From assembly GCF_004011805.1 (NCBI RefSeq), contig NZ_RCHJ01000034.1, positions 1 through 40,820 on the forward strand: a DNA stretch of 40,820 nucleotides. Reading direction: 5' to 3'. The position numbers and the translations under genes are program-made. Of this stretch, positions 1-8,603 are shown piece by piece. The notes under the pieces are model-generated. The model did no database searches and was not told the origin of the DNA. It saw nothing but the letters and a program-made list of their open reading frames with translations. Source of the DNA: Piscinibacter defluvii (GTDB lineage Bacteria; Pseudomonadota; Gammaproteobacteria; Burkholderiales; Burkholderiaceae_C). The first letter of the stretch is position 1, and each line of letters starts with the position of its first letter.

Positions 1-21
1 CCCGCGCCAGTGCTAGCTTTG

Positions 22-59
22 CGTACCGTCACTTATTGCACTGAAAACGAGGAGACCCC
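22..59. repeat. Tn3-family 38-bp terminal inverted repeat (transposon end)
   Basis: Read on the minus strand from 59 to 22 this is exactly 38 bases, begins GGGGTCTCCTCG and ends GTGACGGTACG. That is the layout of Tn3-family ends: 38 bp, GGGG at the outer tip, TAAG/TACG at the inner tip. From memory it resembles the end of IS1071-like elements; this is unchecked. Bases 11-50 are clearly lower in GC than the chromosome to the right. The element lies to the left, outside the window. Position 60 is the first host base, and 60-64 (gactg) would be one copy of the 5-bp target duplication. Confidence 0.8.
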
Positions 60-1181
60 GACTGGCGCCCGGTGATCGACCAGTGGGGCCTGGTGCTGCT
101 GCTGACGCTCGGGCCGGTGCTGGCGAAGTTCCTGCTCGTGGCGGCGCTGGCGCGTGCCTTCGGCGCCGCGCCGGGCGTGGCGCTGCGCACCGGTCTCTAC
201 CTGGCGCAGGCCGGCGAGTTCGGCTTCGTGCTGCTCACGCTGGGTGCGGCCAACGCGCTGATCGACCCGCAATGGCTCAGCCCGGTGCTGGCCAGCATGG
301 TGCTGTCGATGCTGGCCACGCCGCTGCTGATCATGTACAGCAACCGCATCGTGATGCGGCTGTCGGCCAGCGACTGGCTGATGCAGTCGGTGGCGATGAC
401 CACCATCGCCAAGCGCTCGATCAACACCGCCGCGCACGTGATCATCTGCGGCTACGGGCGCAGCGGGCAGAACCTGGCACGCATCCTGGAGCTCGAGCGC
501 ATTCCCTACATGGCGCTGGACCTGGACCCGGACCGCGTGCGCCAGGCCGCCGCCGCCGGCCAGAGCGTCGTGTTCGGCGATGCGGCGCGCCTGCAGAGCC
601 TGATGGCCGCCGGCCTGGCGCGCGCCAGCGCGGTGGTGGTGAGCTACCACGACATCCCCTCGGCGCTGAAGATCCTGCGCCTGGTGCAGGACCATGCGCC
701 CAAGGTGCCGGTGATCGTGCGCACGCTCGACGACAGCGACATGGAGCGGCTGCGCGCCGCGGGCGCCACCGAAGTGGTGCCCGAGGCCGTGGAGGGCTCG
801 CTGATGCTGGCCAGCCACGCGCTGGCGCTGGTGGGCGTGCCGATGCGGCGCGTGCTGCGCGTGGTGCAGGAACAGCGCGACGCACGCTACAACCTGCTGC
901 GCGGCTACTTCCACGGCGCCGACGACGACACCGTCGACGAGCTGCAGACCGAGCGCCTGCACAGCGTGACGCTGCCGCCGGCCGCCGCCAGCATCGGCCA
1001 GACGCTGGCGGCCCAGGCGCTGCACGCGGTGGGCGTGTCGGTGCTGTCGGTGCGGCGCGCCACCGGCGCGGTCGGCCAGCCGGCCGACGACCTGGTGCTC
1101 GGCGCCGGCGACACGCTGGTGCTCTCCGGCCTGCCGGAGCCGCTCGCGCTCGCCGAGGCCAAGCTGCTGGGCAGGAGTTGA
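60..1181 (+). pseudogene. KefB/KefC-type cation:proton antiporter, 5' end removed by transposon insertion
   Basis: The reading frame resumes at the first base after the transposon end (60, GAC) as [10 protein letters not shown], the middle of a CPA2 antiporter membrane domain. An in-frame stop at 42-44 lies inside the transposon end, so the gene is cut. Numbering from the GTG at 72 (369 residues), about three membrane segments remain (near 6-27, 43-63, 70-89, with the AQAGEFGF motif of the family). A TrkA-N/RCK nucleotide-binding domain follows (ICGYGRSG at 125-132), then a TrkA-C-like domain to the end. Family members run to about 560-660 residues, so roughly 250-300 N-terminal residues are missing. 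GTG 72 could start a fragment, but such a product cannot be a complete antiporter. Intact, it would exchange K+ or Na+ for H+ across the inner membrane under nucleotide/redox control. The stop is 5 bases before apt, suggesting an original operon. Confidence 0.85.
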
Positions 1182-1186
1182 GAACC

Positions 1187-1741
1187 ATGCACGACGAGCT
1201 GGAACGCCCGACCGAGTACATCAAGCGCCACATCCGCACCGTGCCCGACTGGCCGGCGCCGGGCGTGATGTTCCGCGACATCACGCCGCTGCTCGCGAGC
1301 CCGCGGGTGTTCCGCGTGCTGATCGATCAGTTCGTGCACCGCTACTTCGACGTGCGGCCGAGCGCGATCGCCGGGCTCGATGCGCGCGGCTTCATCATCG
1401 GGTCGGTGCTGGCCTACGAACTGAACGTCGGCTTCGTGCCGATCCGCAAGAAGGGCAAGCTGCCCTTCACGACGGTGGAGGAGACCTACGAACTGGAGTA
1501 CGGCTCGGCGACGGTGGAGATGCACACCGACGCGGTACAGCCCGGTGACCGGGTCGTGCTGATCGACGACCTGATCGCCACCGGCGGCACCATGATGGCC
1601 GGCATGCGCCTGCTCGAGCGGCTCGGCGCCCAGGTGATCGAGGGGGCCGCGATCGTCGACCTGCCGGAGCTGCAGGGTTCGGACAAGCTGCGTGCGGCCG
1701 GGCTGAAGCTGTTCACCCTCGTATCGTTCGAGGGCCACTGA
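1187..1741 (+). CDS. apt: Adenine phosphoribosyltransferase
   Basis: Cytoplasmic purine salvage enzyme that converts adenine and PRPP to AMP and pyrophosphate. The 184-residue product has the usual length for the family. The PRPP-binding loop [13 protein letters not shown] is at residues 123-135. [10 protein letters not shown] (about 63-72) and the RKKGKLPF flexible loop (87-94) are both APT hallmarks. The ATG at 1187 is preferred because [22 protein letters not shown] is a typical N-terminus and it begins 5 bases after the antiporter stop. Because its probable operon partner is cut by a transposon end, apt expression may now depend on a promoter inside the antiporter remnant or the transposon. 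It converges on the minus-strand gene that ends at 1746, with only 4 bases between them and no obvious terminator. Confidence 0.96.
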   Translation: MHDELERPTEYIKRHIRTVPDWPAPGVMFRDITPLLASPRVFRVLIDQFVHRYFDVRPSAIAGLDARGFIIGSVLAYELNVGFVPIRKKGKLPFTTVEETYELEYGSATVEMHTDAVQPGDRVVLIDDLIATGGTMMAGMRLLERLGAQVIEGAAIVDLPELQGSDKLRAAGLKLFTLVSFEGH

Positions 1742-1745
1742 GCCT

Positions 1746-2213
1746 TCAGGTGAAAGGCGTCTGCTTCGAGAGATTGGCGCGCATGCGCACGGCCATCACG
1801 TTGCCGGCGGCGCGTAGCAGCTCGAGCGCGAGCGCCGGCGTGCGCTGACACAGCTCCTCGAAACGCGGGCCGCGCAGCGCCCACACCTCGCACACCGTCA
1901 TGGCCTCGACGTTGGCCATGCGCGGCCCGTCGGTGAACAGGCCCGGCTCGCCCACCACCGAACCAGCGCGCAGGATGGCAATGCGGTTCGCGCCCGGCGC
2001 ACCACCCGAGACGAACACCTGCAGCGAACCCTGCGCGAGCATGTACATCGTGCGGTCGGCGTCGCCCTGCTTGACCAGCAGGTCGCCGGCGCGGATCTCG
2101 TGCCGCGTCAGGTAGGGCGCGATCACACGCCACTGGTCCAGGTTCAGCCGCGGGCGGAAGGCGTCCTCCGCGTTGAGCGTCTGCATGGCCTGAACCAGCC
2201 GGGTGATGTCCAT
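1746..2213 (-). CDS. Cyclic nucleotide-binding-domain protein (Crp/Fnr sensor domain only)
   Basis: A 155-residue protein made almost wholly of one cNMP-binding beta-barrel. Residues about 40-66 (AGDLLVKQGDADRTMYML then GSLQVFV) and the phosphate-binding-cassette region GSVVGEPGLFTDGPRMANV match the domain. No C-terminal helix-turn-helix is present, so it is not a Crp-type DNA-binding regulator; it ends shortly after the C-helix. A possible Shine-Dalgarno sequence AAGGA lies 9 bases before the ATG at 2213. Function is unknown; related stand-alone domains may sense cAMP or another ligand, or act through partners. It lies downstream of mnmE on the same strand with a 125-base gap, so it could be co-transcribed or independent. 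Confidence 0.85.
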   Translation of the reverse strand: MDITRLVQAMQTLNAEDAFRPRLNLDQWRVIAPYLTRHEIRAGDLLVKQGDADRTMYMLAQGSLQVFVSGGAPGANRIAILRAGSVVGEPGLFTDGPRMANVEAMTVCEVWALRGPRFEELCQRTPALALELLRAAGNVMAVRMRANLSKQTPFT

Positions 2214-2338
2214 CGTGAGTGATCCTTGGTGGCAGTGGACGGGGTCGCAATCGCCCCGCGCCGATTATCGACCCCGCACGTGGGCCTCTCAACCGATCAT
2301 CGGCGGACGCCGACCGCCGGTCGGTGCAGCGCACGACT

Positions 2339-3718
2339 TTACTTCCCGATACAGAAGCGGCTGAAGATCTCGCCCAGCAGATCCTCGCTGCTGAACTGGC
2401 CGGTGATCTCGCCCAGCGCGTCGTGCGCCAGGCGCAGCTCCTCGGCCAACAGGTCGAGTGCCGCGTCGTGCCGCTCGGCCAGCTCCGCAGCGCGGCCGAG
2501 GTGCTCGCGCGTGCGGCGCAGCGCCTGCACATGGCGCGTGCGGGCGATGAACAGGCCCTCGGGCGGCGCATGCCAGCCGGCCAGCTCGAGCAGTCGCTCG
2601 CGCAGCGCCTCGAGCCCGACGCCGGTGCGGGCCGACAGGGCGAGGCCCTCTTCGCCCGCCGGCCGGTCCGCCAGGTCGGCCTTGTTGAACACGGTCAGCA
2701 GCCGGCCGCGCTCCCTCAGCGTGGCGGGCAGGCGCGCGCGGATCGCGGCGTCGGCGGCCGCGTGGGCCGGGTCGGCGAGACGCGTCAGGTCGCGCAGCAG
2801 CAGCACCGCGTCGGCGGCCTCGATCGCCGCCCAGGTGCGTTCGATGCCGAGCCGCTCGACCTCGTCCTGCGCCTCGTCCGGCGCGCGGATGCCGGCCGTG
2901 TCGATCACGTGCACCGGCACACCCTGGATCTGGATGGTCTGCTGCACCTTGTCGCGCGTGGTCCCGGGGATCGGCGTGACGATCGCCAGCTCGGCCCCGG
3001 CCAGCGCGTTCAGCAGCGAACTCTTGCCGACGTTCGGCTGGCCGGCGATCACCACCGTCATGCCCTCGCGCAGTAGCGCGCCGCTGCGCGCGCGCTCGAG
3101 CACGCCGTCCAGCGTCGCAATGGCGCGCGCGAGCCGGCCGGCAGCGTCGGCCCGCTCGAGGAAGTCGATCTCCTCCTCGGGAAAGTCGAGCGTCGCCTCG
3201 ACCAGCATGCGCAGCTCGACGAGGCGGTCGCGCAGCGCGCCGACCTCGTGCGAGAAGGCACCGGACAAGGATCGACCTGCGGAGCGCGCCGCGGCCTCGG
3301 TGCTGGCGTCGATCAGGTCGGCCACGGCCTCGGCCTGCGCCAGGTCGAGCTTGCCGTTGAGGAAGGCGCGCTCGGTGAACTCGCCCGGCCCGGCCAGGCG
3401 CAGACCCGGCATCGCCTCCAGGCAACGCGCCACCAGCAGCTGCAGCAGCACCGGCCCGCCATGGGCCTGGAGCTCGAGCACGTCCTCGCCGGTGTAGGAG
3501 TGGGGCGCGGGAAAGTGGATCGCGAGTCCCTGGTCGATGGGCTGGCCGGCGGCGTCGCGGAACGGGCCGTAGCTGGCCACGCGCGGTGCCAGCCTACGCC
3601 CGCAGAGCGCCTCGATCAGCGCCCCCAGACCGCGCCCGGAGACACGCACGATGCCCACCGCGCCGCGGCCGGGCGCCGTGGCGACGGCGACGATGGGATC
3701 GTGGTGGCGCGGCAGCAT
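2339..3718 (-). CDS. mnmE: tRNA uridine-5-carboxymethylaminomethyl(34) synthesis GTPase MnmE
   Basis: With MnmG (elsewhere), modifies U34 of tRNAs reading two-codon boxes, using methylene-THF and GTP; cytoplasmic. The 459-residue product matches the E. coli length (454). The N-terminal folate-binding TrmE domain begins [21 protein letters not shown]. The inserted G domain has a P-loop [10 protein letters not shown]2/G3 region PGTTRD and DTAGI, and NKAD as G4. The protein ends FCIGK, the conserved catalytic C-terminus. ATG at 3718 gives the normal MLPRHHDPI start; the open frame continues upstream, but that part is not MnmE-like. A strong hairpin (3739-3771) lies about 20 bases upstream in the leader. 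It follows yidC in the conserved rpmH-rnpA-yidD-yidC-mnmE order. Confidence 0.97.
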   Translation of the reverse strand: MLPRHHDPIVAVATAPGRGAVGIVRVSGRGLGALIEALCGRRLAPRVASYGPFRDAAGQPIDQGLAIHFPAPHSYTGEDVLELQAHGGPVLLQLLVARCLEAMPGLRLAGPGEFTERAFLNGKLDLAQAEAVADLIDASTEAAARSAGRSLSGAFSHEVGALRDRLVELRMLVEATLDFPEEEIDFLERADAAGRLARAIATLDGVLERARSGALLREGMTVVIAGQPNVGKSSLLNALAGAELAIVTPIPGTTRDKVQQTIQIQGVPVHVIDTAGIRAPDEAQDEVERLGIERTWAAIEAADAVLLLRDLTRLADPAHAAADAAIRARLPATLRERGRLLTVFNKADLADRPAGEEGLALSARTGVGLEALRERLLELAGWHAPPEGLFIARTRHVQALRRTREHLGRAAELAERHDAALDLLAEELRLAHDALGEITGQFSSEDLLGEIFSRFCIGK

Positions 3719-3738
3719 GGCCGCGGATTGTCGCCGCG

Positions 3739-3771
3739 GGCGGGGCGCACCCGCCTGGAGTGCGCCCCGCC
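3739..3771 (-). promoter_or_regulatory. Perfect 12-bp hairpin in the mnmE leader
   Basis: GGCGGGGCGCAC (3739-3750) and its exact complement (3760-3771) enclose a 9-base loop. On the minus strand the hairpin sits between yidC (stop at 3964) and the mnmE start at 3718, about 20 bases before the ATG. No T-run follows it, so it is a poor intrinsic terminator. It could slow read-through from yidC or affect mnmE translation. The rest of the 245-base gap shows nothing else convincing. Confidence 0.45.
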
Positions 3772-3963
3772 GGGCTGTTGGCGCGGGGGGAAATGGCGTC
3801 CGGCCCGGACGGGCCGGTCCGTTGCATCGCCCGAGCCGGCCGGCGCACGAAGCGGGGGCTATGCCGCCGTGTCGTACCGGGTCATGCCCCGCATGGAACC
3901 GTCGCGCCCATCGTCGCGCCGGCTCCGGCACGGCAACAGCCCCCAGGCGGGGGGACCGGCCCC

Positions 3964-5697
3964 CTACTTGCCGAGCACGCCCAGCTGCTTGTTGATCAGG
4001 TACTGCTGCGCGATCGACAGGATGTTGTTCGTCAGCCAGTACAGCACCAGGCCGGCCGGGAAGAAGAAGAACATCACCGAGAACATCAGCGGCATGATCC
4101 ACATCATCTTGGCCTGCACCGGGTCCGGCGGGGTCGGGTTCAGCCAGGTCTGCAGCAGGCTGGTGCCGGTCATCAGCAGGGGCAGGATGTAGTACGGATC
4201 GATCGCCGAGAGGTCGTGGATCCAGCCGATCCACGGCGCGTTGCGCATCTCGACGCTGGACAGCAGCACCCAGTACAGCGCGATGAAGAACGGCATCTGC
4301 ACGAAGATCGGCAGGCAGCCGCCCAGCGGGTTGACCTTCTCCTCGCGGTAGATGCGCATCATCTCCTGCTGCATCTGCTGCGGCTTGTCCTTCAGCCGCT
4401 CGCGCATCTCCATCACCTTCGGGTTGATGGCCTTCATCTTGGCCATCGAGCGGTAGGCGCTGGCATTGAGCCAGTAGAACGCCACCTTCAGCACCACCAC
4501 CAGGGCGACGATCGCCCAGCCCCAGTTGCCGATCAGCTTGTGCAGCTGGGTCAGCAACCAGAACAGCGGCTTGGCGAGGATGGTGAACCAGCCGTAGTCC
4601 TTCACCAGCTCGAGCCCGGGGGCCAGGGCGGCGAGCTTGTTCTCCTCCTGCGGGCCGGCGAACAGTTGCGACTCGAAGGCCTTGCTCGAGCCCGGCGCGA
4701 CCTCGCCGACGGGCAGGAACATGCCCATCCGGTAGACACGGGCGTTCTGACCGGTCGTCGGGTTGGGCATGTCGAGCTTGCCGGAATAAAACTCGCGCGG
4801 CACCTTGGCACCAATACCGCCATCGACCAGCCAGGCCGAGGCAAAGTAGTGCTGCACCATCGCCACCCATCCGTTGTCGGCACTGGTCGCGTGGCCCTGC
4901 TTGTCACCTGCCTCGCGCTTCTCGATCGCGCTGAACTCGACCTTCTGGAACTTGGCTTCGTCGGTGTAGACCGCCGGTCCCGTGAACGTGAAGTAGAGCT
5001 TCGACTCGCCCGGTGGCGGGTTGCCGTCACGCACCAGCTGCAGGTACAGCTGAGGGTTGATGGCGCTGCCGGAGCGGTTGACCACCTCGTGCCTCACGCC
5101 GACCACGTAGTCTCCGCGGCGGAAGGTGTAGGTCTTGACCAGCTGCACGCCGCCGACCTCGGGCGACTCGAACTTCACTTCGAGCGTGTTGCTGCCCTCC
5201 TTCAGCGTCGTTTCGCCGGGAAGCAGCGTCATCGGCGTCTGGTGATTCGGCAGGGTGGTCCCGCCGGCGGGCGGGATCAGCCCGGTCTCGGCCACGTACA
5301 TGCGCTGAGCCGAGCGGTCGAACAAGGTGACGTTCTTCGTCCGGTCGTTCTGGTCGTGGTAGCCGAGCAGCTCCAGGTGCACCAGCGTGCCGCCGGTCGG
5401 GTCCAGGGTCGCCTTCACCACGTCGGTGGTCACGGTCACCGGTTGCACGGCAACGGCCGGCGCCGCCGTGCCGGCCGGCACGGCCCCCGGCGCGGTCGCC
5501 GCACCGGTGGTGCCGGCGGTCGGCGCGGGCAGGGCGGCGGTGCCGGTGGCGGCAGCCGGCGGCGCGCTGGCGGCAGGACGGGCCGGCGGCGGCCCGAACA
5601 GCGAGGGCTGGCCGTTGTGCCGATTCCATGCGTCCCAGATCAGGACGAGCGACATCGAGAACACCACCCACAGCAGGGTGCGGCGCATATCGGTCAT
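3964..5697 (-). CDS. yidC: Membrane protein insertase YidC
   Basis: Inserts and folds inner-membrane proteins, alone or with SecYEG. The 577-residue protein has an N-terminal membrane anchor ([17 protein letters not shown], about 5-21). An Ala/Pro/Thr-rich linker (about 35-80, longer than in E. coli) leads to the periplasmic P1 beta-sandwich. A five-helix C-terminal insertase core contains [15 protein letters not shown] and [20 protein letters not shown]. The start at 5697 ([10 protein letters not shown]) is the usual betaproteobacterial form and gives a 4-base ATGA overlap with the yidD stop; ATG 5688 is the alternative. Stop codon is TAG (3966-3964). Confidence 0.97.
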   Translation of the reverse strand: MTDMRRTLLWVVFSMSLVLIWDAWNRHNGQPSLFGPPPARPAASAPPAAATGTAALPAPTAGTTGAATAPGAVPAGTAAPAVAVQPVTVTTDVVKATLDPTGGTLVHLELLGYHDQNDRTKNVTLFDRSAQRMYVAETGLIPPAGGTTLPNHQTPMTLLPGETTLKEGSNTLEVKFESPEVGGVQLVKTYTFRRGDYVVGVRHEVVNRSGSAINPQLYLQLVRDGNPPPGESKLYFTFTGPAVYTDEAKFQKVEFSAIEKREAGDKQGHATSADNGWVAMVQHYFASAWLVDGGIGAKVPREFYSGKLDMPNPTTGQNARVYRMGMFLPVGEVAPGSSKAFESQLFAGPQEENKLAALAPGLELVKDYGWFTILAKPLFWLLTQLHKLIGNWGWAIVALVVVLKVAFYWLNASAYRSMAKMKAINPKVMEMRERLKDKPQQMQQEMMRIYREEKVNPLGGCLPIFVQMPFFIALYWVLLSSVEMRNAPWIGWIHDLSAIDPYYILPLLMTGTSLLQTWLNPTPPDPVQAKMMWIMPLMFSVMFFFFPAGLVLYWLTNNILSIAQQYLINKQLGVLGK

Positions 5698-6005
5698 GGA
5701 GGACTCTGGTCGGAAAGGGAGGCGGGGTCGGCAAAGCGGCGGAACAGCCCGGGCACCCGCGCGGGCACCGGGTCGAGCCCGCCCTCGCACCAGGGATGGC
5801 AGCGCAGCACACGTGCGGCGGCCAGGTAGCTTCCCGCTGCCGCGCCGTGCCGTTCCAGCGCGGCCAGCGCATAGGCCGAACAAGTCGGCTCGAAGCGGCA
5901 GGCACTGCCCAGCCATGGGCTCAAGAACAACCGGTAGCCGCGAACCAGCAGCATCAGGCAACGACGCGGCAGGTCACGCAGGGCCCGCAGTGCGGCCGGC
6001 ATCAT
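5694..6005 (-). CDS. yidD: Membrane protein insertion efficiency factor YidD
   Basis: A 103-residue protein of the YidD (DUF37) family, a small amphipathic, membrane-associated factor that assists YidC-dependent insertion. [29 protein letters not shown] and the [13 protein letters not shown] region carry the conserved cysteines of the family. A C-terminal extension follows the last motif. It overlaps yidC by 4 bases (ATGA), implying translational coupling, and starts 12 bases after rnpA, in the conserved order. Confidence 0.95.
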   Translation of the reverse strand: MMPAALRALRDLPRRCLMLLVRGYRLFLSPWLGSACRFEPTCSAYALAALERHGAAAGSYLAAARVLRCHPWCEGGLDPVPARVPGLFRRFADPASLSDQSPP

Positions 6006-6017
6006 GGCGTCTCCGAT

Positions 6018-6485
6018 TCAGGGGCCGGCGTGCTCGGCGCCGTCCAGCAGGCGAGCCAGCTCGGCCCCGGCATGCTCGCGCAAGGCCTGCGACGCGGCGC
6101 TCGGGAAACGCTCGCGGTCGAACGGGGCGCGCAGCCGGACCACCCACAGGCCACCGGGCAGGCGGGCTTCACGGGCCACCAGGGCCTGGCGGATCTGTCG
6201 CTTGAGCAGGCTGCGCGTCACGGCTCGCCGGGCATGCCGCTTGGGCAGCACGATGCCCAGCCAGCGCTGCGCCGAACGGCCTGCGGCGGGCGAGTCATCC
6301 ACAGTGGCTCCGACAACCGGGACATGCCCTGTTGACAAGTCGTTCGCCACGAGCCTTGGAAGCGCTTTCGATCGCGTGGTGGGCGACCCGGCCAGGTGAT
6401 GCAGCGCGAAATGCGCGCTGCGGCTGCGCGGCGGGCAACGCAGGACCCGTTCGAAGTCCACGGAGCGCACGATCCGGTCGATCAC
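6018..6485 (-). CDS. rnpA: Ribonuclease P protein component
   Basis: Protein subunit of RNase P, which binds the 5' leader of pre-tRNA and helps the catalytic RNA. The RNR-like basic helix is KRHARRAVTRSLLKRQIR, close to the family motif RxxAVxRNxxKR. The N-terminal core SVDFERVL precedes a HFALHHL strand, and WLGIVLPKR is typical. The start is uncertain. The GTG at 6485 gives 155 residues and begins VIDRIVRSVDFERV. The frame stays open upstream to 6596, but there it overlaps rpmH in another frame. Residues about 35-65 (HHLAGSPTTRSKALPRL onward) form a long insertion relative to E. coli RnpA, common in Burkholderiales. Confidence 0.9.
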   Translation of the reverse strand: MIDRIVRSVDFERVLRCPPRSRSAHFALHHLAGSPTTRSKALPRLVANDLSTGHVPVVGATVDDSPAAGRSAQRWLGIVLPKRHARRAVTRSLLKRQIRQALVAREARLPGGLWVVRLRAPFDRERFPSAASQALREHAGAELARLLDGAEHAGP

Positions 6486-6534
6486 GCGGAACTCGGTGGC
6501 CGGGCGCGGGCCGGGAGCGTCGGGCGTCGGCGCC

Positions 6535-6669
6535 TCAGACCGACAGGCGCTTGCGGCCCTTGGCTCGGCGGGCGTTGATGACGGCACGGCCGCCACGGGT
6601 CTTCATGCGCACGAGGAACCCGTGCGTGCGGGCCCGGCGGACCTTGGAGGCTTGGTAGGTGCGTTTCAT
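6535..6669 (-). CDS. rpmH: 50S ribosomal protein L34
   Basis: The 44-residue, very basic protein [20 protein letters not shown]...RLSV is an unmistakable L34, part of the large ribosomal subunit. ATG at 6669 gives the standard N-terminus; the open frame upstream is only leader. It is the first gene of the minus-strand rpmH-rnpA-yidD-yidC-mnmE series, with a good sigma-70 promoter at 6769-6797 and a repeat-containing leader in between. Confidence 0.98.
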   Translation of the reverse strand: MKRTYQASKVRRARTHGFLVRMKTRGGRAVINARRAKGRKRLSV

Positions 6670-6677
6670 GGCTGCTC

Positions 6678-6709
6678 TTCTGTCGGCTGTTCTGTCGACT
6701 GTTCTGTCG
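6678..6709 (-). repeat. Three 12-bp-spaced repeats in the rpmH leader
   Basis: CGACAGAA (minus strand) occurs three times at exact 12-base spacing (6685-6678, 6697-6690, 6709-6702), with CAG/CAGC linkers, ending 8 bases before the rpmH ATG. The last copy merges into AGAAGAG, which may act as the ribosome-binding site. It could be a slippage-prone tandem repeat or an RNA/protein binding element; nothing in the sequence decides between them. Confidence 0.6.
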
Positions 6710-6768
6710 GTTGTACGTTCCGGAAGTCGGTCGTCCCGACCCACCGGGAATGCCCCGGCGAACCCGCG

Positions 6769-6797
6769 ATTACAGCAAGGTTTTCGTTCCAGGTCAA
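6769..6797 (-). promoter_or_regulatory. Sigma-70 promoter of rpmH
   Basis: On the minus strand: -35 TTGACC (6797-6792), a 17-base spacer, and -10 TGTAAT (6774-6769). Each hexamer differs from consensus at only one position. It lies about 100 bases upstream of the rpmH start, facing away from dnaA. This is the best-matched ordinary promoter near the origin. Confidence 0.75.
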
Positions 6798-6851
6798 TGA
6801 CTTAGCCCGATTCGGCCAGGGTCTTGCCTCCGCTCGGCCGCGGCGCCTTGC

Positions 6852-6921
6852 TGTGGATAACCGCTTCCGCGCCGGCCCGGCATGGCTACAATCCGCCTGC
6901 TCCGAGAAGAACTTTTCCACA
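6852..6921. other. DnaA boxes just upstream of dnaA (part of oriC / dnaA autoregulation)
   Basis: A perfect DnaA box, TGTGGATAA (6852-6860, minus-strand TTATCCACA), and a second fitting TTWTNCACA, TTTTCCACA (6913-6921), lie 2-72 bases before the dnaA ATG. Boxes here commonly mediate DnaA autorepression and belong to the origin. The change of gene direction (rpmH leftward, dnaA rightward) also occurs here. Confidence 0.65.
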
Positions 6922-6923
6922 GC

Positions 6924-8369
6924 ATGAGCGCCGACCTGTGGCAGCGTGGCTGCGAGCGACTCGCCGCCGAACTGCCCGAGCAACAGTTCAACACCTGGAT
7001 CCGCCCGCTGCCGCCTGCCGAGGTCACGGAGCAGGGGGAGGCTGGGGCGGTCGTGACCGTGCGGGTCCCCAACCGCTTCAAGCTCGACTGGATCCGCAAC
7101 CAGTACGCCGGGCGCATCGAATCCGTTCTCTCGGAGCTGGCCGGCAAGCCGGTGCGCCTGGACGTGACGCTGGCCCCACGCGACGGTGCCACCACTGGCC
7201 GGCCCGGCCTGGCCGCTCCGGCCGGCCCGCTGACGCCGATCCAGGCGCTCGCCGCGGCCAACGGTGGTGACGGCGCGCCCCGCACGGCGGCCCCGGAACC
7301 GGCCCCGCGCAGCAGTGCCGCGCCGTCGCCTGCCTCGATCGCCGCCACGCGCTCGCGCCTGAACCCCTCGCTGACCTTCGACACGCTGGTGCCGGGCCGC
7401 GCCAACCAGATGGCCCGCACCGCCGCGCTGCACGTGGCCGGCGCGCCGGGGCAGATGTACAACCCGCTCTTCATCTACGGCGGGGTCGGCCTGGGCAAGA
7501 CACACCTGATCCACGCCGTCGGCAACGCGCTGCTGGCCGACCGGCCCGATGCCCGCATCCTGTACCTGCACGCCGAGCAGTTCATCACCGACGTCGTGCG
7601 CAACTACCAGCGCAAGACCTTCGACGAGCTGAAGGCCAAGTACCACTCGCTCGACCTGCTGCTGATCGACGACGTGCAGTTCTTCGCCGGCAAGGAGCGC
7701 ACCCAGGAGGAGTTCTTCAACGCCTTCGAGGCGCTGCTGGCCAAGCGGGCGCACATCATCATGACCAGCGACACCTACCCCAAGGGCCTGGTCGACATCG
7801 ACGAGCGCCTGACCTCGCGCTTCGACGCCGGGCTGACCGTGGCCATCGAGCCGCCCGAGCTCGAGATGCGCGTCGCGATCCTGATGCGCAAGGCCGAGCA
7901 GGAGGCCTCGCCGATGCCCGAGGACGTGGCCTTCTTCGTGGCCAAGAACGTGCGCGCCAACGTGCGCGAACTGGAAGGGGCGCTGCGCAAGATCCTGGCC
8001 TACTCGCGCTTCAGCCACAAGGACATCAACATCCAGCTCGCCCGCGAGGCGCTGAAGGACCTGCTGTCGATCCAGAACCGGCAGATCGGCGTGGAGAACA
8101 TCCAGAAGACGGTGGCTGACTTCTACAAGATCAAGGTCGCCGACATGTACTCGAAGAAGCGCCCGGCCAGCATCGCCCGGCCGCGCCAGATCGCGATGTA
8201 CCTGGCCAAGGAGATGACGCAGAAGAGCCTGCCCGAGATCGGCGAACTGTTCGGCGGGCGCGACCACACGACGGTGCTGCACGCGGTGCGCAAGATCTCG
8301 GGCGAGCGGCAGAAGAACGCCGAACTGAACCAGCAGCTGCACGTGCTGGAACAGACCCTCAAGGGCTGA
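6924..8369 (+). CDS. dnaA: Chromosomal replication initiator DnaA
   Basis: Binds DnaA boxes at the origin, opens the duplex as an ATP-bound oligomer and loads the helicase. The 481-residue product carries domain I ([28 protein letters not shown]) and a variable Ala/Pro-rich linker (about 95-145). The AAA+ domain has Walker [10 protein letters not shown] near residue 186 and Walker [11 protein letters not shown]. Domain IV has the signature [16 protein letters not shown] 6924 is chosen over the in-frame ATG 6882 because [10 protein letters not shown] is the usual betaproteobacterial start and the upstream part overlaps the DnaA boxes. It is followed by a 234-base gap and dnaN. Confidence 0.98.
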   Translation: MSADLWQRGCERLAAELPEQQFNTWIRPLPPAEVTEQGEAGAVVTVRVPNRFKLDWIRNQYAGRIESVLSELAGKPVRLDVTLAPRDGATTGRPGLAAPAGPLTPIQALAAANGGDGAPRTAAPEPAPRSSAAPSPASIAATRSRLNPSLTFDTLVPGRANQMARTAALHVAGAPGQMYNPLFIYGGVGLGKTHLIHAVGNALLADRPDARILYLHAEQFITDVVRNYQRKTFDELKAKYHSLDLLLIDDVQFFAGKERTQEEFFNAFEALLAKRAHIIMTSDTYPKGLVDIDERLTSRFDAGLTVAIEPPELEMRVAILMRKAEQEASPMPEDVAFFVAKNVRANVRELEGALRKILAYSRFSHKDINIQLAREALKDLLSIQNRQIGVENIQKTVADFYKIKVADMYSKKRPASIARPRQIAMYLAKEMTQKSLPEIGELFGGRDHTTVLHAVRKISGERQKNAELNQQLHVLEQTLKG

Positions 8370-8603
8370 GGCCCGCGCACGCAGCGAATGTCAAGTGACA
8401 AGCCTGGGGACAACCATCGAACAAGCCGGCACTCATCCACAGCGGCAGCGCCCGGCGCCGGGTTGTGCGGTTTTCGTCCGCCCCGTGCCAGGTGCCCCGC
8501 CCACAGGGTTTGGCGCCGGCAAACCCTTGTCCGGACAAGCGAAAATCCGCCTTTCCACAGGAACGGCCGCCCTCTACTAAAACGACCAGCTTAAGAGGTT
8601 CAC
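8370..8603. other. oriC: dnaA-dnaN intergenic region, candidate origin component
   Basis: A 234-base gap without a gene. It holds near-consensus DnaA boxes TCATCCACA (8433-8441, one mismatch) and CTTTCCACA (8551-8559, one mismatch to TTWTNCACA). The final 40 bases (about 8565-8600) are the most AT-rich part. The perfect box at 6852-6860 lies on the other side of dnaA, so the origin could be here, upstream of dnaA, or split. The dnaN promoter should also be in this stretch. Confidence 0.5.

Noticed and set aside
33-1025. Long open frame antisense to the antiporter remnant
   Set aside because: Arg/His/Gln-rich composition is the mirror of a high-GC coding strand; no domain, no start signal.
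6295-6303. TCATCCACA, a near DnaA box inside rnpA
   Set aside because: One mismatch and isolated; expected by chance at this base composition.
6486-6596. Upstream extension of the rnpA frame to 6596
   Set aside because: It overlaps rpmH in a different frame and is rich in Ala/Pro/Glu; RnpA-like sequence begins only after it.
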